27,555 nt of DNA, taken from positions 1 through 27,555 of the forward strand of contig NZ_CAJPPN010000030.1 of the NCBI RefSeq assembly GCF_905372525.1. Direction: 5' to 3'. A program made the translations under genes and the position numbers. Below, one piece after another: positions 14,745 through 21,362 of this stretch. Position 1 is the first letter of the stretch. Each line of letters starts with the position of its first letter. Source of the DNA: an uncultured Porphyromonas sp. (GTDB lineage: Bacteria; Bacteroidota; Bacteroidia; Bacteroidales; Porphyromonadaceae). Below the pieces are notes generated by a model. It ran no database searches, was not told where the DNA came from, and saw only the letters and a list, made by a program, of their open reading frames with translations.

Positions 14745-14828
14745 GTGTACACGTGGGTATACAGTTGTGTACACGTGGGTACACCATAGTGTACACGTGG
14801 GTACACCATAGTGTACACGCGTGTACAC
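14745..14828. repeat. Array of four 22-bp-spaced palindromic sites
   Basis: GTGTACACG begins at 14745, 14767, 14789 and 14811, an exact 22-bp period. Each unit is a dyad GTGTAC-n6-GTACAC or close to it. The last unit is a perfect 18-bp palindrome (GTGTACACGCGTGTACAC, 14811-14828). A degenerate further unit, GTGTATACG, is at 14702. A spacing of about two helical turns puts all sites on one face of the DNA, which suits co-operative binding of a dimeric protein. It starts about 190 bp upstream of the copy D promoter. Confidence 0.85.
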
Positions 14829-14895
14829 ATTCCCCTCCTAGGCAAGAAGTCTATACTGGGGAACCAGAGGCCTCGGGGAAGGAGGTTTCTATCTC

Positions 14896-14979
14896 GAGGC
14901 TCTACCCCGCACACACTCTGTCCGTAGCCCCCACCTTGAGCCTCTACCCTGCACACCCTCTGTCCGTGGTCTCTCGGCT
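14896..14979. repeat. Two tandem copies of a 42-bp sequence
   Basis: GAGGCTCTACCCCGCACACA (14896) and GAGCCTCTACCCTGCACACC (14938) begin two imperfect copies of a 42-bp unit; both continue with CTCTGTCCGT. No function is apparent. Confidence 0.65.
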
Positions 14980-15054
14980 CTCTCTCCCCTAGCGATCCTC
15001 TGCGTCTGTGCGGACGTTTGCGAGGGGGCGGAGGATGATATGCAGGAAGCTTTG

Positions 15055-15062
15055 TACCTTTG
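15055..15062 (+). promoter_or_regulatory. -7 element TACCTTTG of a small transcription unit
   Basis: An exact TAnnTTTG match followed by CGG, the same 11 bases (TACCTTTGCGG) as at the copy D promoter on the other strand. It would give a leader of about 230 nt before the small ORF at 15299. No -33 TTG at the standard distance. Confidence 0.45.
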
Positions 15063-15298
15063 CGGACGCACACGACACCGAGGTGCCCTCAGGGACTCCC
15101 CACCCTTCTGACCAAAGAGGAGCCCCCCAACACACGCCCAGGTAGTAGCTCCCCACCCCCAAAGATGACTCGAGGGAGGGCGAAGCCTACCCCACGCTCC
15201 CCGTCTGTATCGGAGGGAGAGCCACTCCGGAGCAGAGTATCCTCCGCTCCGCACGACACCAACCCCAATAGATTCGTTATCCACATTTAATCCACACA

Positions 15299-15409
15299 AT
15301 GATGACTCAGCGAAAAGCCCCCTACGAACGTCCACAGATTGAGCTCTTCACCCTCCCGAGCTATCTCCACTCGATCCTTATCTCCTTCTCTACCGAGGCT
15401 AAGCTCTAG
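15299..15409 (+). CDS. Small 36-codon ORF of the Bacteroidota 'Y-x-x-P' short-peptide type
   Basis: The peptide starts MMTQRKAPYERPQIELFTLP and continues with a short hydrophobic segment to ...STEAKL. The K-x-x-Y-x-x-P-x-I-x-L opening resembles the many short uncharacterised peptides of Bacteroidota that begin with a lysine-rich, Tyr/Pro-containing stretch. A promoter-like element (15055) precedes it, an A/T-rich segment lies directly before its start, and a strong terminator starts seven bases after its stop, so the ORF sits inside a plausible transcription unit of its own. Translation could begin at either of two adjacent ATGs. The alternative is that the transcript is a small RNA and the ORF incidental. 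Function unknown. Confidence 0.5.
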   Translation: MMTQRKAPYERPQIELFTLPSYLHSILISFSTEAKL

Positions 15410-15415
15410 CCCCCT

Positions 15416-15465
15416 CCCACATCCTCCCCCAGGGCGCGTCAGGGGGAGGGTGGGGTCTCCTTTTT
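15416..15465 (+). terminator. Intrinsic terminator after the small ORF
   Basis: CCTCCCCC (15423-15430) pairs with GGGGGAGG (15442-15449). CCCAC and GTGGG extend the stem with a two-base bulge. TCTCCTTTTT follows. This is the most classical rho-independent terminator in the window. Confidence 0.8.
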
Positions 15466-15555
15466 CCCCCCAACTTCTCCACCAGCATATCCACCACCCC
15501 GACTCGGTAGGGAGGTGGCCTATCCACACCTAGCACCTCAGGAGCCCATATACAG

Positions 15556-15603
15556 AGACCGCCCCCAGAGTTCCTGCCGGGGCAGGTACTCTGGGGGCGG
15601 TCT
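15556..15603 (-). terminator. Strong hairpin downstream of the OmpH-like gene
   Basis: A perfect 16-bp stem (15556-15571 with 15588-15603) contains an inner CCTGCC/GGCAGG hairpin. Closer to the gene, 15614-15663 forms a second branched set: CTAGTCCC/GGGGCTAG outside, with TCCCTTAG/CTGAGGGA and CGTCCC/GGGACG inside. Together they should stop leftward transcription from the OmpH operon and may also back up the rightward terminator at 15416. Confidence 0.7.
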
Positions 15604-15667
15604 TATCGGGGTGCTAGTCCCTTAGGCGTCTGAGGGATGAGCGTCCCTCGGGGACGGGGCTAGCGAA

Positions 15668-16303
15668 CTACTTAGCTCGGGAGGCGGAGTCAGGCTTGGC
15701 CTCGGTGGCCTTGCCTGCGGTGTAGTGCTCGTTGAGGTACTTGATGAAGTCATCGGTGATGTCTAGTGCCTCATCTGCGTAGAGGACGTTGTCACCGACC
15801 TGAGTGAGGATGAGCTTGTAGCGACCATCCTTGTTGTACTCCTTGAGCTGTGCACGTATCTCCTTCATCATATCCTCCAGCATGAGCTGCTGCTTCATCC
15901 CGAGCTGCTGGGTGAGCTGAGCGCTGAGGGCCTCACCCTCCTGCTGCATACGGATGATCTTCTGCTGCTCAGCCTGCTGAGCCTCTGCCGAGACGAAGGC
16001 ATTGATACGCATACGGCGCTCGAAGTCGGCAGCAGCCTTCTGGATCGCAGCGCCCTTGCTCTGCAGTCGGGTCTGATGCTCGAGGGCATCCTTCTCGAGG
16101 GCGGCCTTGACCTCCTGAGCGTACTTGTACTGCGAGGAGACCGAGTCCATACGTACGAGGGCTATGGGGAGCCCCGTAGCCTGCACCTCGGCAGCCGTGG
16201 TGGGAGAGGCCTTCTTGTCGGCATCCTTGCAGGAGGCGAGTGAGAGGGAGGTAGTCAAGGCTAGAGCAGCGAGCCCTAGGCCTACGAGACTATTCTTTGT
16301 CAT
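15668..16303 (-). CDS. OmpH/Skp-like periplasmic chaperone, predicted lipoprotein
   Basis: A 211-residue OmpH/Skp-family protein, the group that holds unfolded outer-membrane proteins in the periplasm. The frame is open further upstream, but the true start is MTKNSLVGL at 16303, which begins a lipoprotein signal ending in LASC (Cys25). The family core starts at GLPIALVRMDSVSSQYKYAQ (about 45-64), with the usual 'V-D' strand. A long charged, Gln/Ala-rich coiled coil (about 70-160: LEKDALEHQTRLQSKGAAIQ and following) comes next. The C-terminal strand YKLILTQVGDNVLYADEALDITD closes the body domain. Lipidation is unusual for Skp proper but seen in Bacteroidota relatives. It follows the small membrane protein by 37 bases and shares its promoter. 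Confidence 0.87.
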   Translation of the reverse strand: MTKNSLVGLGLAALALTTSLSLASCKDADKKASPTTAAEVQATGLPIALVRMDSVSSQYKYAQEVKAALEKDALEHQTRLQSKGAAIQKAAADFERRMRINAFVSAEAQQAEQQKIIRMQQEGEALSAQLTQQLGMKQQLMLEDMMKEIRAQLKEYNKDGRYKLILTQVGDNVLYADEALDITDDFIKYLNEHYTAGKATEAKPDSASRAK

Positions 16304-16340
16304 AAGTAGAATGTATGAGTTGTATTTTATTGAGTCTGGT

Positions 16341-16556
16341 CTAAGCCTCGTGACTGGCGACGCGCTCAGCGAGGTTCTGGTGGCTCTGAGCCTCCTTGTG
16401 CTGCGAGGTGTGGCAGGAGATCCCCCGCTCACGCATGGCCCGGTTGCCCCCGACGTGGGTGTTGGGGAAGCGCCCGTTCTTCTTGAATATAATCCCGACG
16501 GCCAGCAGCAGGACAGCGAGTCCGACAGCCAGTAGGGAGACGATGAATAGTGGCAT
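16341..16556 (-). CDS. Small single-pass membrane protein with FPNTHVGGN motif
   Basis: 71 residues. Residues 1-24 form one hydrophobic helix (IVSLLAVGLAVLLLAVGIIF), followed by a basic KKNGRFPNTHVGGNRAMRERG segment, ISCHTSQHKEAQ with a single cysteine, and a hydrophilic tail. The N-terminal anchor followed by a short Cys-containing tail is reminiscent of NqrM-like small maturation proteins, but the cysteine pattern does not match that family, so I make no functional claim. I recall similar conserved small proteins in Bacteroidota, which supports it being real. A TACCTTTG element lies 32 bases upstream of its start and the OmpH-like gene follows in the same direction, making a two-gene operon. 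Confidence 0.75.
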   Translation of the reverse strand: MPLFIVSLLAVGLAVLLLAVGIIFKKNGRFPNTHVGGNRAMRERGISCHTSQHKEAQSHQNLAERVASHEA

Positions 16557-16572
16557 GCTTACTTTTTATCTT

Positions 16573-16595
16573 TATATTTGTCGTGGACAAAGGTA
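16573..16595. promoter_or_regulatory. Divergent -7 elements between the OmpH operon and pepD
   Basis: On the minus strand TACCTTTG (16595-16588) would drive the small membrane protein and OmpH genes with a leader of about 25-30 nt. On the plus strand TATATTTG (16573-16580) also fits TAnnTTTG and could drive pepD, 137 bases away. The two elements nearly abut, so the two directions would compete. The minus element is the better supported. Confidence 0.45.
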
Positions 16596-16716
16596 CGAGT
16601 TTTCTTGGTACATAGAGCTTTATACATGCTATCTACCCTCCTGTCCACGGAGCTCACACGGCGTCCACGAGAGGGTGCCCCGGAGGGTGCCCGAGCACAA
16701 TAAACATTCAGGAACA

Positions 16717-18174
16717 ATGGAAATTACCGAACTGAACCCCAAGATCGTCTGGAAGTACTTCCATGAGATCACCCAGGTCCCCCGCCCCTCTAAGAAGGAA
16801 GGGAAGATCATCGCCTACCTCGAAAAGTTTGCCAAGGAACACGGGATCTCCTACAAGAAAGACCACGTCGGCAACATCGTCATGAGCAAGCCAGCCACCC
16901 CCGGCTATGAGGATCGCGTGAAGGTGATCCTACAGAGCCACGTGGATATGGTGTGCGAGAAGAACGCTGGTACCCAGCACGACTTCGACAACGACCCCAT
17001 CCGCACGATCGTCGATGGCGAGTGGCTCCATGCCGACGGTACGACCCTCGGCGCAGACAATGGGATCGGCTGCGCTGCCCAGCTAGCTATCCTCGCCTCT
17101 AACGACATCCCCCACGGCCCCCTAGAGGCCCTCTTCACGATCGACGAAGAGACGGGGATGACAGGTGCCATGGAGCTCAAGCCTGGCTTCCTAGAGGGTA
17201 AGATACTCATCAACCTCGACAGTGAGGACGAGGGCGAGCTCTTCATCGGCTGCGCTGGTGGGATGGGGCTCATCGCAGAGTTCGAGTACACAGCCGAGCC
17301 TGCCCCCGAGGGCCTCGTCTGGCTACGTATCGCCGTCTCCGGACTCAAGGGCGGTCACTCGGGTGGAGAGATCCACTGCGGGCTGGGGAACGCTAACAAG
17401 GTGCTCACCCGCTGCCTCTATGCCCTAGAGAAGCACGTCAGCTGGCGTCTAGCCGAGATCGGTGGGGGTAACCTGCACAATGCGATCCCCCGTGAGGCAC
17501 ATGCCCTCATCGGAGTCAAGGCCAGCGACCGTGCCGAGGTAGAAGCACTCATCAAGAAGATCGACGCCGATGTCCGCAACGAGCAGAAGGCCGTAGACCC
17601 CAACGTACGTGTCGCTCTAGAGGAAGGCACAGCCCCAGCCAAGGTCATCGACGAGAAGACCAAGCATGCCCTAGTACGTGCCCTCTACGCTTGCCCCCAC
17701 GGGGTACTCGGCATGAGCCACGAGCTGGAGGGTCTGGTAGAGACGTCCAACAACCTAGCCTCGATCAAGCAGCGTGATGGCGTCATCCTCGTCGAGACGA
17801 GTCAGCGTAGCTCCACCACCTCGCTACGTGACAGCGCTGCCGAGATGGTCACGAGCGCCTTCGAGCTCGCAGGAGCCAAGGTCAGCGTACGTGACCCCTA
17901 CCCAGGATGGAAGCCCAACCCCAACTCAGCGATCCTCAAGGCCTCGGCAGATGCCTATCGCAAGCTCTTCGGCAAGGAACCAGCCGTCAAGGCTATCCAC
18001 GCAGGTCTCGAGTGTGGTCTGATCCTAGAGGTCTACCCCGAGCTCGACATGGTCTCCTTCGGTCCTACGCTCCGTGACGTACACTCTCCTGCAGAGCGTA
18101 TCGAGATCAAGACCGTAGACCTCTGGTGGCGTCACCTCCTAGAGGTACTCAAGGAAATCCCTTCGGCTAAGTAA
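16717..18174 (+). CDS. pepD: Aminoacyl-histidine dipeptidase PepD (M20 family)
   Basis: A zinc aminodipeptidase of family M20 (M20C), cleaving Xaa-His and other dipeptides in the cytoplasm. The 485-residue length matches Escherichia coli PepD. The frame is open far upstream; the ATG at 16717 was chosen because MEITELNPKIVWKYFHEI is the usual N terminus. Probable metal ligands are His75 and Asp77 (QSHVDMVCEK), Asp114 (LGADNGIG), the Glu pair 144-145 (IDEETGMTG), Asp168 (NLDSEDEG) and His456 (RDVHSP). GLKGGHSGGEIH marks the lid/dimerisation domain. It is a single gene closed by a strong terminator. With the C69 enzyme it gives the window two unrelated dipeptidases, fitting an amino-acid-fermenting life style (inference). 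Confidence 0.95.
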   Translation: MEITELNPKIVWKYFHEITQVPRPSKKEGKIIAYLEKFAKEHGISYKKDHVGNIVMSKPATPGYEDRVKVILQSHVDMVCEKNAGTQHDFDNDPIRTIVDGEWLHADGTTLGADNGIGCAAQLAILASNDIPHGPLEALFTIDEETGMTGAMELKPGFLEGKILINLDSEDEGELFIGCAGGMGLIAEFEYTAEPAPEGLVWLRIAVSGLKGGHSGGEIHCGLGNANKVLTRCLYALEKHVSWRLAEIGGGNLHNAIPREAHALIGVKASDRAEVEALIKKIDADVRNEQKAVDPNVRVALEEGTAPAKVIDEKTKHALVRALYACPHGVLGMSHELEGLVETSNNLASIKQRDGVILVETSQRSSTTSLRDSAAEMVTSAFELAGAKVSVRDPYPGWKPNPNSAILKASADAYRKLFGKEPAVKAIHAGLECGLILEVYPELDMVSFGPTLRDVHSPAERIEIKTVDLWWRHLLEVLKEIPSAK

Positions 18175-18198
18175 GCCCACACGACTTACCCCACGAGC

Positions 18199-18234
18199 AA
18201 GCCCCCCTCTTCCGCTTTCGGAGGAGGGGGGCTT
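18199..18234 (+). terminator. Terminator of pepD
   Basis: A 16-bp stem (18199-18214 with 18219-18234, one wobble) with loop CTTT lies 25 bases after the stop; CCGTATTCC follows. Confidence 0.75.
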
Positions 18235-18351
18235 CCGTATTCCATAGGTGCTACCCCGAGGAAAAGGAGTGAAGGGAAACCCTATATACCAGCACCTTAT
18301 CCATCGAACACGACGATCCCAAGAGAGGGATATTTCCATATTCACTTTTTA

Positions 18352-18371
18352 GTTTAACTTTGCAGTTAAAC
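18352..18371 (+). promoter_or_regulatory. Promoter and probable TetR operator of the efflux operon
   Basis: GTTTAACT-TTGC-AGTTAAAC is a perfect 8-bp inverted repeat with a 4-base centre. TAACTTTG (18355-18362), an exact TAnnTTTG -7 element, lies inside it. A bound repressor dimer would therefore cover the -7 region. The tetR start is 45 bases downstream. A partial further copy (AAAGTAACTAACT) follows at 18372-18384. Size, symmetry and position are those of TetR-family operators, so autoregulation is likely. Confidence 0.72.
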
Positions 18372-18415
18372 AAAGTAACTAACTCAATCATTGGTTCCCC
18401 CTAGTAGTACAGCGT

Positions 18416-19024
18416 ATGAAGAAAGAGGAAAAGACGGAGGAGGAGATCCTCCTAGCAGCCGAGGAGCTCTTCCTCGAGCAGGGGTTCGCCCAGACGACGA
18501 CCACCCAGATTGCCCAGCGTGCCGGGTGCAATAGCGCGCTGGTGCATTACTATTACCGTACGAAGGAGAACCTCTTCGCCCGGATCTTCGGGAGTAAGGT
18601 GGAGCTCATGCTCCAGAACATATTCAGCTTCGACCGTCGGGATGAGACCTTCGAGGAGCGTATCACGAGGCTCATCTCTGCCCACCTCTCCTTCCTGAGG
18701 GAGAACCCTCGCCTCGTCCCCTTCGTCCTCAAGGAAATCCTCTTCAGCCCAGAGCGTGCGATCCCCTATGCACAGGAGCTTGCTCGGGCTCGAGGTGAGT
18801 TCCTACGCCACCTAGAGGAAGACCTGCAGGCCGAGCGCAGGGCGGGACGGATCAGCGATGTCCGTGCCGAGGCACTACTCAACCTCGTCGTCACGCAGAA
18901 TATCTCCTTCTTCATCCTCGCCTCCTTTAGGCGTGCAGCCACCGGTCATATCCCCGAGGATGCCGACTACGAGGCGCACCGCACAGAGCTCATCACCACC
19001 GTCCTAGCTCGCCTAAGACCCTAA
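18416..19024 (+). CDS. TetR-family transcriptional regulator of the efflux operon
   Basis: A 202-residue TetR-type repressor. The N-terminal DNA-binding domain spans about 8-52: EEILLAAEELFLEQGFAQTT, TQIAQRAGCNSALVHYYYRTKENLF, the family's helix-turn-helix with its YYY-x-x-K-E-x-L-F ending. The C-terminal ligand and dimer domain follows and is not assignable to a ligand. It is the first gene of the operon, ten bases before the TolC-like gene, the arrangement seen for E. coli YbiH/CecR with ybhGFSR. The perfect inverted repeat over its own promoter is the predicted binding site. The inducer would be a compound exported by the pump (inference). Confidence 0.92.
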   Translation: MKKEEKTEEEILLAAEELFLEQGFAQTTTTQIAQRAGCNSALVHYYYRTKENLFARIFGSKVELMLQNIFSFDRRDETFEERITRLISAHLSFLRENPRLVPFVLKEILFSPERAIPYAQELARARGEFLRHLEEDLQAERRAGRISDVRAEALLNLVVTQNISFFILASFRRAATGHIPEDADYEAHRTELITTVLARLRP

Positions 19025-19034
19025 GCCCCGACCT

Positions 19035-20318
19035 ATGATACATATCTCGACCAAGGCGCTCCAGCTCGCCCTCCTCATGCTCCTCATGCCTCGGGGAGCC
19101 TTCGCCCAGGAGCTCTCCCTAGAGACCTGCTGGGAGCGAGCCAAGGCACACTACCCCCTGAGCCAGCAGTATGCCCTCATCGAGGCGACGAGAGACTACA
19201 GCCTCTCCAATGCCAGCAAGCGTTACCTCCCACAGCTGAGTCTCAACGTCAAGGCCTCCTATCAGTCCGAGGTCACCAAGCTCCCCCTAGACCCCGCCGC
19301 CCTAGGACTCCCCATGAGCATCCCCGAGGTGCACCGTGATCAGTATGGGGCGACACTCGACGTCAGCCAGCTCCTATGGGATGGGGGGAGGACAGGAGCC
19401 TCCCGTGAGCTCATTCGCTCCGAGGCCGAGGTCAGCCGTGCCCAGACGGATGTCTCGCTATATAGCCTGAGGCGGCGGGTAAATGAAATCTACTTCGCCC
19501 TACTCCTCCTCTCGGAGCAGACACGCTACAATGACCTCTTTCACGAGGAGATCCTGCGCACGAAGCACAAGGTGGAGACCCTTATCCAGGGGGGAGTGGC
19601 GACCCCTACCGACCTAGACGCTGTGGAGGCAGACCGCCTTCGCTCGGAGCGTACCCAGAGTGAGTACCTAGCCCTACGTCGTAGCTACCTCGGGGCACTT
19701 GGCCTCCTCATGGGAGATACGCTCCCCGATAGTACACGTCTGAGCTTCCCCGAGGCTGAGGCTCGGGTAGCGGGGGACAAAGCCCGTCCCGAGCTAGAGG
19801 TGCTGGCACTGCAGACCCAGACCCTAGGGGCTCGGCGCAGGGAGCTCTCGGCCTCCCTACTCCCCACCCTTGGGCTCTTTGCCCAGGGGGGATATGCTCG
19901 TCCCGGACTCAACGTCCTAGAGCGAGACTTCTCCTCCTACTACATCATCGGGGCACGTCTCTCCTGGTCTCTCGGGAGCCTCTATACACACCGTGATAGC
20001 CAGCGCCTACTCTCCACACAGGAGCGTAGCCTCGGGCTACAGCGTGAGGCCTTCGTCACCAACCAGCAGATCGAGGCTACGAGACAGAGGGGGGCACTAG
20101 ACAAGGTACAGGCTCAGCTCCACTATGATGATGAGCTCATCGCCCTGCGCCGACGTATCTACAGCAGTTCGACGGCCAAGATGGAGCATGGTACCCTCAC
20201 CGGGGTAGACCTCATGCGTGACCTCACCAACGTGCGCCTAGCCGAGCAGGAAAAGATCCTACACCGAGTACAGTACCTACAGCTCCTATACGACCTCCGC
20301 TGGATCGCAGGAGAGTAA
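19035..20318 (+). CDS. TolC-family outer-membrane efflux protein
   Basis: 427 residues with a signal peptide ending at GAFA (about 24). ELSLETCWERAKAHYPLSQQ starts the first helical repeat of the outer-membrane efflux family, and a long alpha-helical, Gln/Leu/Arg-rich barrel fills the rest, with two strand regions near LSLNVKASYQSE (about 73-84) and YYIIGARLSWSLG (about 303-315). Length and repeat pattern match TolC-like ducts. It would form the outer-membrane exit for the HlyD-like adaptor and ABC pump encoded next. A 144-base gap, holding only a weak hairpin near 20357, separates it from the adaptor gene; no internal promoter was recognised there. Confidence 0.9.
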   Translation: MIHISTKALQLALLMLLMPRGAFAQELSLETCWERAKAHYPLSQQYALIEATRDYSLSNASKRYLPQLSLNVKASYQSEVTKLPLDPAALGLPMSIPEVHRDQYGATLDVSQLLWDGGRTGASRELIRSEAEVSRAQTDVSLYSLRRRVNEIYFALLLLSEQTRYNDLFHEEILRTKHKVETLIQGGVATPTDLDAVEADRLRSERTQSEYLALRRSYLGALGLLMGDTLPDSTRLSFPEAEARVAGDKARPELEVLALQTQTLGARRRELSASLLPTLGLFAQGGYARPGLNVLERDFSSYYIIGARLSWSLGSLYTHRDSQRLLSTQERSLGLQREAFVTNQQIEATRQRGALDKVQAQLHYDDELIALRRRIYSSSTAKMEHGTLTGVDLMRDLTNVRLAEQEKILHRVQYLQLLYDLRWIAGE

Positions 20319-20462
20319 CCATCCCAATCCATCCTCCGCCCCTATGCTCACCCCGCCTCACCTGGTGGAGAGGCACCCTTCGTATCCACATCACGGGGAG
20401 AGAAGCTCCACTACAAGCCTCACAAGCCCCACCCCAATCCAAGCATTCAACTACAATCTACG

Positions 20463-21362
20463 ATGATGAATAGACTCCGCCCACTCGCCCTACCCCTGAT
20501 ACTGATGAGCCTCACGGCCTGCGGGGGGAAGGATCAAGAGTACGATGCCACAGGGACCTTCGAGGCCACCGAGGTCACCGTCTCAGCCAACGCTCAGGGA
20601 GAGCTCCTCAGCCTCCGCCTACAGGAGGGCGACACCCTACGTGCTGGGGAGCCCATAGGGCTCATAGACACCACCCAGCTACACCTGAGGAAGATGCAGC
20701 TCTACTCCTCCATCCATGCCCTCGGAGGCAGACGCTCCAACGTACCCGTACAGATCGCTTCCCTGCGGGAGCAGATAGCCGTACAGCGACGGGAGCTCGC
20801 CCGCTTCACCGAGCTACAGCGTGCAGGCGCATCGACCACCAAGCAGGTGGATGACCTCACCGCTCAGCTCGCCGTACTCGAGCGCCAGCTCTCCGCCCAG
20901 ACCGATGCCCTCGGGCGAGGGAACCAAGGCCTGAGCGACGAAGCCGCCACCCTCAGCATACAAGTCCTACAGGTCGAGGACGAGATCAAGAAGTCCATCC
21001 TCACGAGCCCCATCGACGGTATTGTCCTCGCTAAGTATGCCGAGGCAGGGGAGCTAGCCGTACGGGGGCGAGCCCTCTTTCGGGTAGCTGACCTCCGGCA
21101 GATGTACCTACGCGCCTACGTAGATGCGAGCCTATTGGCTCAGCTCCGACTAGGGCAGGAGGTCACCGTCTCGGCCGACGCAGGCAAGGGCGAGCGTAGG
21201 CAGTACAAGGGACGTCTCTGCTGGATCTCTGACAAGGCAGAGTTCACCCCGAAGACCATCCAGACACGTGACGAGCGTGCCAACCTCGTCTATGCCATCA
21301 AGGTCGCCGTCGCCAATGATGGACTGCTCAAGCTAGGGATGTATGCCGAGGTACGCTTCTGA
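20463..21362 (+). CDS. HlyD/YbhG-like periplasmic adaptor lipoprotein
   Basis: 299 residues. A lipoprotein signal ends in SLTAC (Cys20), so the adaptor is probably anchored in the inner membrane by lipid. The first lipoyl half is at about 33-75 (EVTVSANAQGELLSLRLQEG). A coiled coil occupies about 80-175 with repeated Gln/Leu/Arg. The second lipoyl half is SPIDGIVLAKYAEAGELAVRG. A beta-barrel domain and FTPKTIQTRDERANLVYAI, close to the equivalent region of E. coli YbhG, complete it. It should link the ABC permease pair to the TolC-like duct. Its last 20 bases overlap the start of the first ATPase gene, indicating translational coupling. Confidence 0.92.
   Translation: MMNRLRPLALPLILMSLTACGGKDQEYDATGTFEATEVTVSANAQGELLSLRLQEGDTLRAGEPIGLIDTTQLHLRKMQLYSSIHALGGRRSNVPVQIASLREQIAVQRRELARFTELQRAGASTTKQVDDLTAQLAVLERQLSAQTDALGRGNQGLSDEAATLSIQVLQVEDEIKKSILTSPIDGIVLAKYAEAGELAVRGRALFRVADLRQMYLRAYVDASLLAQLRLGQEVTVSADAGKGERRQYKGRLCWISDKAEFTPKTIQTRDERANLVYAIKVAVANDGLLKLGMYAEVRF

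Larger units (their letters stand above)
14553..15054. other. Gene-poor region with two short tandem repeats
   Basis: No believable coding sequence; the open frames present on both strands have improbable composition and overlap the repeats. The region holds the 22-bp palindromic array (14702-14828) and a twofold 42-bp repeat (14896-14979). GCCTCGGGGA occurs on both sides of the palindromic array (14691-14700 and 14870-14879). It separates the promoter of copy D from the rightward promoter at 15055. Confidence 0.6.

Noticed and set aside
14745..14828. CRISPR array
   Set aside because: Units are tandem 22-bp repeats with no unique spacers, only four full copies and no cas genes nearby.
10821..15300. 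Insertion sequence or prophage as the cause of the duplications
   Set aside because: No transposase, integrase, terminal inverted repeats or target duplications were found; homologous tandem duplication explains the pattern.
14889..15335. 148-codon minus-strand open frame in the gene-poor region
   Set aside because: Arg/Gly/Ser-rich, improbable composition, overlaps the 42-bp repeat and the small ORF promoter, with no upstream signals.
16304..16432. N-terminal extension of the OmpH-like gene
   Set aside because: The extension overlaps the small membrane protein gene; the start at 16303 begins a proper lipoprotein signal peptide.
16396..16716. N-terminal extension of pepD by 107 codons
   Set aside because: It would run through the divergent small membrane gene and the shared promoters; the internal ATG at 16717 gives the exact family length and N terminus.
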